DNA from: Dendrophyllia cribrosa
Taxonomy: Eukaryota; Cnidaria; Anthozoa; Scleractinia; Dendrophylliidae
Assembly (NCBI GenBank): GCA_024195265.1
Contig: JAJLRJ010000010.1
Coordinates: 32,565,445-32,629,444, forward strand
DNA: 64,000 bases
Direction of reading: 5' to 3'
Positions 43,682 to 53,745 of this stretch are shown here, piece by piece; position 1 is the first letter of the stretch; the number at the start of each line of letters is the position of its first letter. Below the pieces are notes generated by a model. That model worked only from the letters and a program-made list of their open reading frames with translations, searched no databases and was not told where the DNA came from. Both the position numbers and the translations under genes were made by a program.

Positions 43682-43918
43682 AATCTGGCCAATCACAGCA
43701 GACGCAGACAATCCAATGAACCAATCAGAACTCGCAGCAAATACATGTAGCCGGCGCCAAGCGCGGGAAAACGCGTGCAAGCAAGTCATGATTGGTTTTG
43801 GTTTTACTTCTAATTAGTTGGGAAAGTGGCGCGAGATTTATTAGCCAATCACAAAGCGTAGCAATGCAAAACCAAAGGAAGTGCGAAATTACTTTTGACA
43901 TTCAATCGAAAACCGCTG
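43682..43918 (+). repeat. Dispersed repeat F, copy 2 (CCAAT-rich)
   Basis: Matches 25588-25812. It contains CCAATCACAGCAGACGCAGA, GCCAAGCGCGGGAAAACGCG and AGCCAATCACAAAGCGTAGC. ORFs on both strands here are products of the repeat. Confidence 0.8.
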
Positions 43919-44097
43919 TAAAAGTTCAAAGACGGTTTCATGGAACATCTTATCTGATGACGGTTAAAAGTATTTCTGACATTTTAACTTTTAAAAGACA
44001 TATTAGGAGTATTTCTTGAATTTTTTTTAATTTTTGTGTTCATTTCTTAAATTTTAAACTTTTTAACTGTTTTAAATTTTTAAATTTCACTATTTAG

Positions 44098-44223
44098 GGC
44101 TCTTACTTCGTGTAGAGGACACAAATGACGTAAAACATCAAAATTCTTTTACCCAAAAACAATGACCGAAAACAATGTTTCCTATTGTTTTACGTCATCT
44201 GTGCGGTACACGAAGTAAGACCC
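44098..44223. mobile_element. 126-bp MITE with 8-bp target duplication (hAT-like)
   Basis: The 17-bp ends GGCTCTTACTTCGTGTA and TACACGAAGTAAGACCC are inverted with one mismatch. Flanking CTATTTAG is an exact 8-bp repeat (44090-44097, 44224-44231). The subterminal ATGACGTAAAAC and GTTTTACGTCAT are also inverted. Confidence 0.85.
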
Positions 44224-44231
44224 CTATTTAG

Positions 44232-45382
44232 GCATTTTATTATATCTTAATTTATTTCATGCAGGACCCAAGTGAATATTTCCGACTAACGTCACTAACA
44301 TCTGTTCCGATATTTGAAGTTTTGCAAGACTGTATACTCTGGTCTCGCCAGTTTTTAATAATGTGCGCGAAAGTCGGTTTTATCCAAATTTAAAATCCTC
44401 CAGGATTCCATTGTATTTTTTGTTTATCCCGGGTGACACAGTGTAACCCCCCTTGCTACCCCCATAGCTACCCCCCTGTGATATATCGTGCGCTTTAATG
44501 TTAATGACGTTAGAACACTCTGGCTTCTTGAGTGGTCTCCAAACTTCCTAACTGTTTCATACGGCTCGATATTCGCACAGCTAAAAGCATCAGGAATTTA
44601 CGCTGCGGTTGTTTCTTTTTTTGTTCTTCACAAAAATTGACTTTGCCACGCTTCAACAACTTCACCTCAGATTGGTCGAAATTTTGACCGGTGAATTCTT
44701 CCGTGAATAATCATACACTCTATACAAGGACTACAAAAACCACGTAAGATATATATTCTGAGACACTGAATTTAAAACATCATTTACACACGTTCGTGAA
44801 AACGTTTACCTGGGGGTGTTAGGGGTTAACCGAACTGTTGCTATGGTAACCACCATTGCTTAAACCGGTGAAGAATGAAAGTTTGGTTATTTGTCATAAA
44901 CTTGGTGAAGTATGAAAGCATTTTGATTTCAAGAGATAAACCCCAGGCGAGAAAAACTGTTGCGAGCTTCCTTTGACCTTCCCCTGAAAAACGTTTTCTA
45001 ACAAACCTTGAAGGTTTTTGCATAAATTGCGAATATGCCTAATAACTGCTAGCTTTAATTCGCACGAAATCATGAACCATTATTATAATTTAAAGTCCTT
45101 TGTTTTATCAGATATGAAGTCAGCCTTGGCTTGAATTTGCCTTTCTGCAAGGGGGAATATTTCCATTCTTTTTAAGAGCGTAATTGCTTATTCTATTTAT
45201 CATCCTTTAAAAGGTTGTTTTTCAGAACCAATAAACGATATCAATTATTCATTCATTCATGAATAATGTATCACCGCAATGCTTATGTCTCGCTATAAAC
45301 AGATAAAGGGGAGACAGGCTCATATCTTGATCAGAACTAAAGTGAAGCATCTCAGCAAGGCCGATCAGATTTTACTTCAAGT
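44232..45382. other. Upstream region of the PAN-EGF-EPTP gene
   Basis: It presumably contains the promoter. No clear TATA box was seen and no other gene. Confidence 0.3.
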
Positions 45383-45473
45383 ATGGCAAGCTCAAGCTTT
45401 TGCGTGCTCGATTTCCTCTTTTTGTGTGTTCTTTGGGGGGATTGGCTCCAACACAATACAGATGCCCATGAAG
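45383..45473 (+). CDS. PAN-EGF-EPTP gene, signal-peptide exon
   Basis: ATG in a good context (A at -3, G at +4) opens MASSSFCVLDFLFLCVLWGD and the exon ends GAAG|GTAAAAAG in phase 1. The split codon G|GT fits the next exon exactly, which is the main reason for linking it over 3.9 kb. Confidence 0.72.
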
Positions 45474-48400
45474 GTAAAAAGAAAATGACTTTTTGTACGT
45501 TTATTAAGAAAAGTAAAACTTGACTGGAGTTAAAATTCTGAGTCCCATTAGGAATGAAAAGATAACTCCGTGTACTAGTTTTTGTGGGAACCAATAGAAA
45601 TCACTTATAGCCATAATTATAAATTCATGGATAAATAATTGATGAAAAGTAGAGCTAAGGTGTGACCTACGACTATCTTTACCAAGGAATGGCAACATTT
45701 TAGTGAATCATATCGGAAAGATGTATTTCCGTTACCTGGCAGTTGTTGTTGTCGTTCTTCGATCGCTCTCAAATGTAGCTTTTGATATTTTTTTTTCTGA
45801 TCCCTTAGTGAAGTTTCGCTTTCTTATAGCAAACTCATAATTTTCTCATAATCATAAAACGATATCGAAAGTTGAACTGGGTTGAATTGTTGTCAGATAG
45901 AACATTTCTTTCCATTCATATTTCAGCGCAACTAAATCGGTAGAAAGATGCGTGTAAAACAAAAGTATTGTGAACCTCTTTTAGCAGTTTGAGAAGCTAG
46001 AATAGAAAAAGCATCCAAACGACAAGTTAAGCTAGAAATTAGTTCTGAAGCTTTTTTGGACGTTTTTGAAAAGGAAAGAAGAACTAAAATTCGCAGTTAG
46101 ACTTTATATTTTTAGTCACAGTGAGTTCCAGATTAACCTTTGCTTATAAAGCTTCACTAACTGCCGGATGTTACGTCAAACATTATTACATTTTGCCGTT
46201 ACTACACTGTATTATATTTAATTTTGTATCAGTTATTACATTTTGTGGCGTAACACCCCGTACCATTTCGAACGGCAACCTTTGTTTAGAGTTGTTTTAT
46301 CATTGTATTGTGTATGTACCATGTATTACAGCCAAGCTCAGGCTCCGGAAAGATCACATACTGACCAAAAGCAAATCTAGTATAGCGAAGTAACAAGCTA
46401 CCATATTTTAAAAGTGAAGTGAGGGACCATCGAGTACCGGATCGATTTAAATCGCGGAAAACAGCGAATCTCGTATCCGCAGATAGATGCTACCTTTCAG
46501 TGCTAGGTTTGGCCCACGCTTATAGAACCTCCGTTTCTATCATTTCTATTTCAAAACGCTTCAGTTTATTCGGTGAGTTTCCAATATAATGCATTATATT
46601 TAAACTTTTGTTCTCTCTGCGGACTTTGCGGTTTGCTTTTTAGAGGCGAATTTCATCGCTAAACTTCTGGCGTTAATAGAATATACCATGTATCTTTCGC
46701 TTTTTCTGTGCTGTAAATTTGCCAGTGTGGTTTCATACACGGTGCATAAGAAATAATGTAGCTGTTTGCTTACTACGTTTTCCATTTTTAGTTGTCTGTT
46801 TTTAAAATTTTGTATTCAAAGAGTGTTTTTCCAAAAGATTGTTCAACCGGAGTTTAAATTTGCATTTAAACTCTGCATGATTCCCCATCAACAATGCCGT
46901 GTGTACAGGTGATGGCGAAGAACTCAAATTTAATACGCCAACCTGTAGACGTACAAATGTTACAAAAAAAAATCCTAGCTAAAAACATCATTAAAAATGT
47001 TAAAAAGAATCAAAAAGGTAAAAAGAGTAAAAAGAGTATTAACTCCGCATATTCCCAGTCAACAATGCCGTGTGTGCAGGTGATGGCTAAGAACTCAAAC
47101 TTATCACGCCAACCTGCAGACAAATTTTACAAACATCGTTTTAAATTATCTTCGACAAAATATTTAAAAGTGTTTTTCCTAGCGCGCGGTCAGAAGAGTC
47201 TAATAACGTGACATATTCAGTTGCACTCGTTTTGGTGCGTATTCACACTCAAAAATTCTAAATTAAACAATAAATAGAGGTTATTCACCGAAACGTTGTG
47301 TAATACGGCTGAGTATTTTTACGAGTCAGTTTTTATTTGTTCGAGCCTTCAGTCGAGAAGAAAAATAAACCGACGAGTACAAGTGCCCAGCTGTCTTACA
47401 CAAATTTTCGCTGAATAAATTGTTTGTTATTGGACTTCATCTTCTCGTTACTCTATTAAGTTTTCGAAAGAGTTCATTCTAGCGCGCGGTCAGAAGAGTG
47501 TAATAACGTCTAGCTGCACTCGTTTTGATGCGTATATTCGCACTCTAAAAAGCAAAGTCGAATAATAAGTATAGGAAATCGTATGAACTACTCGTGCATT
47601 TCGTGATTCAAGGGCACGATGACTCTTCCATATAATTACCGACTGGAAAGCATACTCTATTGACAAGCGCCCGCTAAAAAAGTTAAATATAAACGCAATT
47701 TTTCAGTCAAAAATCTAAGGCAACATACAAGTTTCCACTTCATATGATACAGTCTTCGTTCGAACCGGTTTACAAAATTACGATTCAATGAAATGACTGA
47801 ACTCTTGAATTTGCATTTTAACTCTGCATGATTCCCCATCAATAATGCCGTGCGTGCAGGTGATGGCGAAGAACTCAAATTTAATACGCCAACCTGCAGA
47901 CAAATGTTACAAACATCGTTTTAAATTATCTTCGGCAAAAGCTCAGAGAGTCTTACTGAGAAAATAGAGGTTATTATGCGGAAGTAATTTTTAGCCCAGA
48001 TCGTTAGCTAGTTTTTGAAAGAGTTTTTTCTAGCGCACGGTCAGAAGGGTGTAATAATAAGTACTTAATGACTGGCACTAAGGGAAACAGTGAGTTTGTT
48101 CCCCCGAGACAAAAGGGGGAAACAAAAAGAGAAAAAAAATACGGGAGACAAAACTTACTGTTTCCCGTGGGGCCAGTCATTAAGTCTTTTGTTATACATC
48201 CCAACTCAAAAATGGAAAAAAATTATATACGTGTCAAGTTGTTTTGCAAAATGTTACAAATTACAAATGCACACAAATTTGCCGCGGTTTCAAGGCGCAC
48301 GACCTGATAACGCAAAAGTCAAGCTGATGTTTTCCTAGGAAGTTAGGGCCTGGTCGCACTACAGTCAAAAACAAAAATTAGCCCGTGCAAAATGACATAA

Positions 48401-51400
48401 AAACAAAAACATTTCACAAAAAGAGTGTCCCACCAGAGCGGTTTCTTTTGTTTCCTCGATTTTTGCATGGGCTAAATTTTGTTTTGACTGTAGTGTGACC
48501 AGGCCCTTAGTGAGTTTTGTTCGCCCTAGAACGTTGGATTGTTTTGAACCATGACACGTGGCACGTTCTTGTCCAATCACAAAAGGCGTTTGAGTTTGGA
48601 GGTATAACAACGTGACATATTTGTACTTGTTTTGGTGCGTATTCGTACTCTTAAGGTCGCGGGGGATACCTGGCCATGAATAAATTCATGAGGCAAAATT
48701 TTGGCAAGGGTGTCACTTTGAAAATCGTTATATTGTGAAAGTTTGAAAGCCGATTTCACTAAAATTTAACAGAGATATTGGCGAATAATGGAAGTGCATA
48801 AGAATTGATTTTTTATTGAAGGGATCGTGCTTTGCGGCAATGCTGTAAGCCACTAAAGTTATTTCTTTTTAAAAACGTGGTTTTGTGTCCAAGTTTGCTC
48901 CTCGAGAAGAACACAAAGCAAGTCAAAACGTCTATTGTGTCATGTCTGACTCCGATTTTTTGATTTCAACTTTAATTAAAAGTTATTAGCTTTTAAAGGA
49001 GTAAAATTGTCCATGTTAGAATTTGAAGCCTTAGATCTTCCCTTTGAAAGCCTATTTAAAAATTTTGAGTCAGATATGACAATCTATAATACAGTCACCT
49101 AGTTTACCTACCTGCAGTGTCAACTCATGAAATTTTCTATCCGCGCTGAATTCTTGGACACAAAATTGCTTGTTTTTACGCTTCCGAAGGCTTCCCGAGC
49201 AAACACGAATGCAAAAAATATATATTTATGGTAATTTTGCTAATTTTAATCCACGGGCTATTATCAACACTTCATGCAGAAAGAACAATGCGTTGAAAAA
49301 TAGTGTATTATTTCAGACAGCGCTTTGCACGTGCAATTATTGATGCAGAAACATTAGAGAGCCTGTTCGTGAATATTTATCATATTTGTAGGTGGTTGCC
49401 GGCGACGCGTCAAGTTTATCCCACCAGAGAACGGCCATTATCTTAAGGGACACGTGTTTTCGAATCTTTCTATTGGAATGTACGCATCGTGCCATCATCG
49501 ATGCGTCATGGAGAGTGATTGCGTCTCAGTTAACATTGGTCCACCAATAAACGACAAAGTGGTATGCGAGTTAAGTAACTCGGACCATTGGCATCACCCA
49601 GAAGATCTTATACCAAGACAGGGATGGACATACAGAGGCGCAGAGGTATAAGTTGTACATTTAAACAAAACTGATGATGGCTTTAAGTAACGCTCCACAT
49701 AAGAACTACAGTAAACTTCATTGTTCTCTGGCATTGGCTCTTTGTCACATAGAATGTCTTTGATTTCAAGAATAGGGGAGGAGCAAATGGTTTATAATTA
49801 TATTTCAGTATAAAAATAAAGAATATCCATTTGCGTCAGATAAATTTTAGGAAATGTTCGTGCTTAACCAATTAGAATAGCAGAAGACAAGAGCTAATAA
49901 TTTTGCTGTTTTGATGAAGTTCCCCAAATACAATTTCTTTAAAAATTTGCATGTTTTGCGATTGGGTCTTAAATTACATGAAACCTTTAAAAAATCAAAC
50001 AAAATGCACCTAGAAACCTAACTTTTAGGCGGTCTTTGAGTCTAGGCTAATCAGATCACTAGTTGTAACAATGAAAAAGTTGACATTCCATCGTGCATTG
50101 CCGTTGGCACTTTCCTCCTTATGCGGATCATTACTTAATAATGATAATTATGACGAAAACTGATGGTAATGAATGAATTTAAACAAGAATGATTTTTTTT
50201 CTTGATTTAACAAAGTGGTTGCTCTAAGCATTGTAGTCTTCGCCTTAACGAACCAGACGGCTTCAAATATTTCATAGACAAAAGTTAACATTGTTACCAG
50301 CAAATTCTAATAAACATTTAAAACAATGTTTTCTTTTCATCAGAATCTTTGCTACAGTAACCCTTGCCTTAACAGTGCAAAATGTCTCCTCGGATATACT
50401 GCGAAGAAATACCTTTGTGTATGTGCATCTGCTGGGTACACAGGAGAACACTGCGAAAAAGGTAGTGTAAAAAAATACAAGTCATGTTGTAGAAACTGTA
50501 GACGGGTTGCCGCGTGAGCTCGGAAAGCAATGGAAATGGACACTAAGTTCATTTAGGTGATACTTCGTTGATTTAATTTATTTTTGCTTTGTCTGAGAAT
50601 GCAACCTGTATCAATACCGCTGTACACTTCAATAGTCCCTTTTAAAGTTGTGTGCTTGGTGACCTTGCCTTTGAGTGGAAGCGAGGCTGGAGGTGACCTT
50701 GCTTTGATACAGACCTTGGAGCTTTTCAGATGTAAATTTAGCTTGTTAGCATGAGAAAAGCGTTATTAACATATGAAAGGCAGAAAGGTTTGTATCAAAG
50801 CAAGGTCACCCCAGCCTCGCTTCCACTCAAAGGCAAGGTCACCAAGCACAACTGTAAAAAGGACTATTGCACTTGTCAGTCAGGATTCATTGACTTGCCT
50901 TATAGTTCATAAAGGAAGTTCCTTTTGATCTAAAATAGATATGACTTGCTTATCGACTAGTTCCTAAAGAATGTCACCTTTGATCTGAAATTGATGTTGT
51001 TTCTGTTTGCATTATTCTCTGTCTTATCCAGATGTCGATGAATGCAGCAACGGCAGTCACGATTGCCACGAGAATGCAACCTGTATCAATACCGCTGGTC
51101 ACTTCAATTGCAGCTGTCAGCCAGGATTTACAGGAGAGGGACGCAACTGTTCAGGTAAAATTTGTGATAGTTGCGCCGCGTTACGCGAAAAGGGCCCGGA
51201 CGACATATTTTCTCGATTTTGAGTTTTCAGCTTTTTTGCCCACTTCAATCCCTAAATAATATGATAGAAGGGAAAAAAGTCCGGAAATAAAAATTAAAAC
51301 CGTAAAAATCGCGCCTTGAATGTACATACCGCAGGGCTTCCGCCATTTTGAGCAGCTGATTTAAATGCAAATTACTCGAAATCACGTGCCATGTCACCCG

Positions 51401-51572
51401 GGCCCTTTTTTGCGTGACGCGGCCCAGTTGCTCTATGCTATTTTTAAAATGCTAAACGTCTAACATTTGCTCTCCGTTGGGTTGAAATACAAGAAGGGCT
51501 AATACTCTCGAAGAGCTTCACCAATGAACTGCGGAAAACACCTGGGAGGGCTATTTTGTTTTCTTACATTTC

Positions 51573-51613
<41 letters not shown>

Positions 51614-53745
51614 GTCTTTATTCATCAGTAAAAAATACATATCTGATGTTAAAATCAGTTACATATACAATGGTTCAGATAAATTAAAAATTAAGAATCT
51701 AAAAATGTTAAGATTTAAATTATTATATAGCTAAGTTATACTTAAAGATTAATCTGTTCTGTTTTTGGTCTAATCGAAAAAATGGCGTTTCATGAATGAA
51801 AAGTCGCTTAAATCATGAACTCCAAATTAACAAAAGATTACGTTGTGGCTTGAAAACAAAATAAATGCAGGGATAGAAGAGCGATGTATCAGTATAATCC
51901 TCATTTAAGCCATTACAGAGGCCTGCGGCTAAGAAAATTGTATGTTGGGAATATATTGACAGAAAAAAATATTTTTCTCCTAAACGGAATCATTCTTACC
52001 CAGTTCCAAACGGAGCTGCAAAACAAAAAGTCATGTAATATAATAAATATGTGACAAAGATGTTTTGCAATGTTATAGTTACGTGTTTCCGTTCTGCACT
52101 GGGTACAACTGGGGCATTTGCTTCTGGAGTGCAACATTCAGATTTTTCTTCGGCCTTGATGTCAGGCATAAGTAAAGTCTACCCTAGCCATTTGACGGCC
52201 TTGTGATTTTAAATTGTGATTTTCACCTTGGACCGGATCGTGGCTTCTTTCAGTAATGAATTCAATTGTCACGACAACGAGGAGTTTTTAGCCATGCGAC
52301 AGATCGATAGAACGTACGAACAGTCACTAATACAAAAATCTGAGACGAAGCACTTCTCGATCTGTGCCTATGTTTGTCCTGAGTTTTGTTTCGATAGTAT
52401 GTGTATGAACACAGAGGCAGGGAAGTTGCCTTTTTTTCACTGTACCTTGGGACTCTCAAACAGCTAGTTTGTCGGAAGTTATCCCCCGTGAGGGAGGGGG
52501 GGGGGGGGGGGGGGGGGGGGGGAGGGTAATAATGTAGAGAAGTTTATAGGTATTTATGTAACCGACTGGATGAATTATAGTGTTAACGTTGTTAGTAAAT
52601 GGTTTCAGTGTCATATTTAGGCTTTTTTTACCATTGAAATGATTTATTTTTCATGTCAAGGCTGTTCCAGTATTTTTCACGACTTTCAAAAATACCAAGA
52701 CTTACCAACCAGAGGAGCGATGGATGTTGAACAGTTCAGCATCAATGGAAGTTTGTTTCTCGCCTTCGCCAACTTTTACAGTGATACGGATAGATACATC
52801 ACAAACTCTTTCATCTACAAGCTGAACGATTTAACTGGAAAATTCTTTCTCTTCCAAACAATAGGGACAACTGGAGTACACGACATAAAATATTTTATAA
52901 TTACTGATAGGCATTACCTGGCTGTTGCTAATCACTACAGTGGAGCAACGTACCAATTGAACTCAGTTATTTATCAGTGGAATGGACACCAGTTCGTCTT
53001 CTCTCAAAACATTGCAACTAAAGGAGCATCCAGCTTTAATTTCTTTAAAATAATAAAAGACGTGTTTCTTGTCGTTACAAATTATTATGACGACTCTACG
53101 TATAGTATAAACTCAGTCATCTACAAATGGAACAACAACCAGTTTGAAAAGATTCAGGAGATAGGAACCGAGGGAGCTTTTGCGAGTGCGGCGTTTGTGA
53201 TAAACAATGAAACTTTCATCGCTTTTGCAAACTACAACAATGCACAGCAGGATTACTCTGTTCAGTCGACTGTGTTCAAGTGGTCAGGGCAGCAGTTTGT
53301 CAAGCTGCAGTCTCTTCAGACGTATGCAGCACAAGATGTGAAGTCCTTTAACATTAATGGTCACACGTTCCTCGCCTTTGCCAATGCATTATACAATGGA
53401 ACATCAAACATTGATTCGTTCATTTTCAAATGGAATGGCAGTCAGTTCGTCCACTTCCAGTCCATTCCTACTCATGGAGCATCCGCCTTGCATCCATTTG
53501 TAATGTGCGGGCAAACGTATCTGGGTGTGGCCAACTTTTATAGTGACAGTGACGGGTTCAACACAAAGTCAGTGGTGTATCAGTCCTCGGGATCACAGTT
53601 CTCAGAATACCAAGAAATTTCAACTCAGGGATCAAGGGACATGACGTCATTTCAGTACAAGGGTCACACTTACCTGGCGGTTGCAAATCAACTTAACAAT
53701 GATAGGAAATACAACATCAACAGCAAGCTGTACAAGTGGACCTAA
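45383..53745 (+). CDS. Secreted PAN/apple-EGF-EGF-EPTP (EAR) repeat protein
   Basis: Five exons join in phase (45383-45473, 49392-49645, 50344-50461, 51032-51154, 52661-53745) to give 556 residues and a TAA stop. Residues 1-30: signal peptide (core FLFLCVLWGDW). 31-115: PAN/apple-like domain. 116-154: EGF with six Cys. 155-196: Ca-binding EGF (DVDEC). 197-556: seven EPTP/EAR repeats of about 50 residues, each with an xxQxIxTxGAxDxxxF start and a LAVANxYxxxxYxxNSVIYKW end. Seven such repeats fold as a beta-propeller in LGI, TSPEAR and VLGR1, which act in cell-cell or matrix contacts. By inference this is an extracellular adhesion or matrix protein. It has no transmembrane segment. A decayed extra EGF exon lies in the third intron. 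Confidence 0.88.
46860..48060 (+). repeat. Interspersed repeat block in intron 1 (three copies)
   Basis: Copies of AACTCTGCATGATTCCCCAT / CAATGCCGTGTGTGCAGGTG / AACTCAAATTTAATACGCCA start near 46864, 47040 and 47818. A second motif, AGCGCGCGGTCAGAAGAGTG, recurs at 47180, 47481, 48033. The class is unknown. Confidence 0.72.
48069..48179. mobile_element. 111-bp MITE with TTAA target (piggyBac-like)
   Basis: TGACTGGCACTAAGGGAAAC at the left against the inverted GTTTCCCGTGGGGCCAGTCA at the right, flanked by TTAA at 48065-48068 and 48180-48183. TTAA duplication is the piggyBac signature. The short ORFs here are not genes. Confidence 0.78.
48346..48506. mobile_element. 161-bp MITE with TTA target (Harbinger-like)
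   Basis: GGGCCTGGTCGCACTACAGT and ACTGTAGTGTGACCAGGCCC are inverted. TTA flanks both sides (48343-48345, 48507-48509). The inner AAAATTAGCCC/GGGCTAAATTTT pair extends the foldback. Confidence 0.82.
49392..49645 (+). CDS. PAN-EGF-EPTP gene, PAN/apple exon
   Basis: Acceptor ATATTTGTAG|GTGG, donor GCAGAG|GTATAA. It encodes GCRRRVKF, then LKGHVFSNLSIGMYASCHHR, CVMESDCVSVNIG and VVCELSN. The HRCxxExxCxSxNxG and CELSN pattern is that of cnidarian PAN/apple-like domains. Confidence 0.82.
49688..50133. mobile_element. TIR element, family B, intronic copy
   Basis: TAACGCTCCACATAAGAA to TTATGCGGATCATTA, inverted relative to 35741-36176. It sits between the PAN and EGF exons. Confidence 0.83.
50344..50461 (+). 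CDS. PAN-EGF-EPTP gene, EGF exon
   Basis: Acceptor TTTTCATCAG|AATC, donor GAAAAAG|GTAGTG. Six cysteines (118, 123, 129, 140, 142, 152) in EGF spacing, ending GYTGEHC. Confidence 0.87.
50593..50898 (+). pseudogene. Decayed duplicate EGF exon, split by a MITE
   Basis: 50593-50632 (GAGAATGCAACCTGTATCAA, TACCGCTGTACACTTCAA) and 50867-50898 (TTGCACTTGTCAGTCAGGAT) are the two halves of a stretch nearly identical to the intact cbEGF exon at 51067-51133. It has lost the exon start and donor, and a 230-bp element lies between the halves. It cannot be translated as an exon now. Confidence 0.78.
50635..50864. mobile_element. Palindromic MITE, family M, copy 2
   Basis: GTCCCTTTTAAAGTTGTG at the left and CACAACTGTAAAAAGGAC at the right, with TA outside on both sides. 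The inner CTTGCCTTTGAGTGGAAGCG and TTGCTTTGATACA are mirrored. 230 bp, against 229 bp for copy 1 (1189-1417). Confidence 0.88.
51032..51154 (+). CDS. PAN-EGF-EPTP gene, calcium-binding EGF exon
   Basis: Acceptor GTCTTATCCAG|ATG, donor TGTTCAG|GTAAAA. DVDEC start, CINTAGHFNCSC with the Asn and aromatic residue of cbEGF, and GFTGEGRNC end. Confidence 0.9.
51568..51780 (-). mobile_element. (AAT)n run and likely inverted retroelement tail
   Basis: Fourteen or so AAT units at 51568-51612 followed by AAGTCTTTATTCATCAG. A microsatellite beside a TTTATT motif resembles the reverse complement of a non-LTR or SINE 3' end. No ORF. Confidence 0.45.
52494..52525 (+). repeat. Poly-G tract
   Basis: About 28 G in a row with one or two breaks, in the intron before the EPTP exon. 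Confidence 0.85.
52661..53745 (+). CDS. PAN-EGF-EPTP gene, EPTP propeller exon
   Basis: Acceptor TTTTCATGTCAAG|GCTG. One exon encodes CSSIFHDF and all seven EPTP repeats, starting near FQKYQDLPTRGA, FQTIGTTG, SQNIATKGA, IQEIGTEGA, LQSLQTYAA, FQSIPTHGA and YQEISTQGS, then stops. Confidence 0.92.

Noticed and set aside
43457..43789. 110-residue minus-strand ORF
   Set aside because: It overlaps dispersed repeat F, and no second copy keeps the frame.
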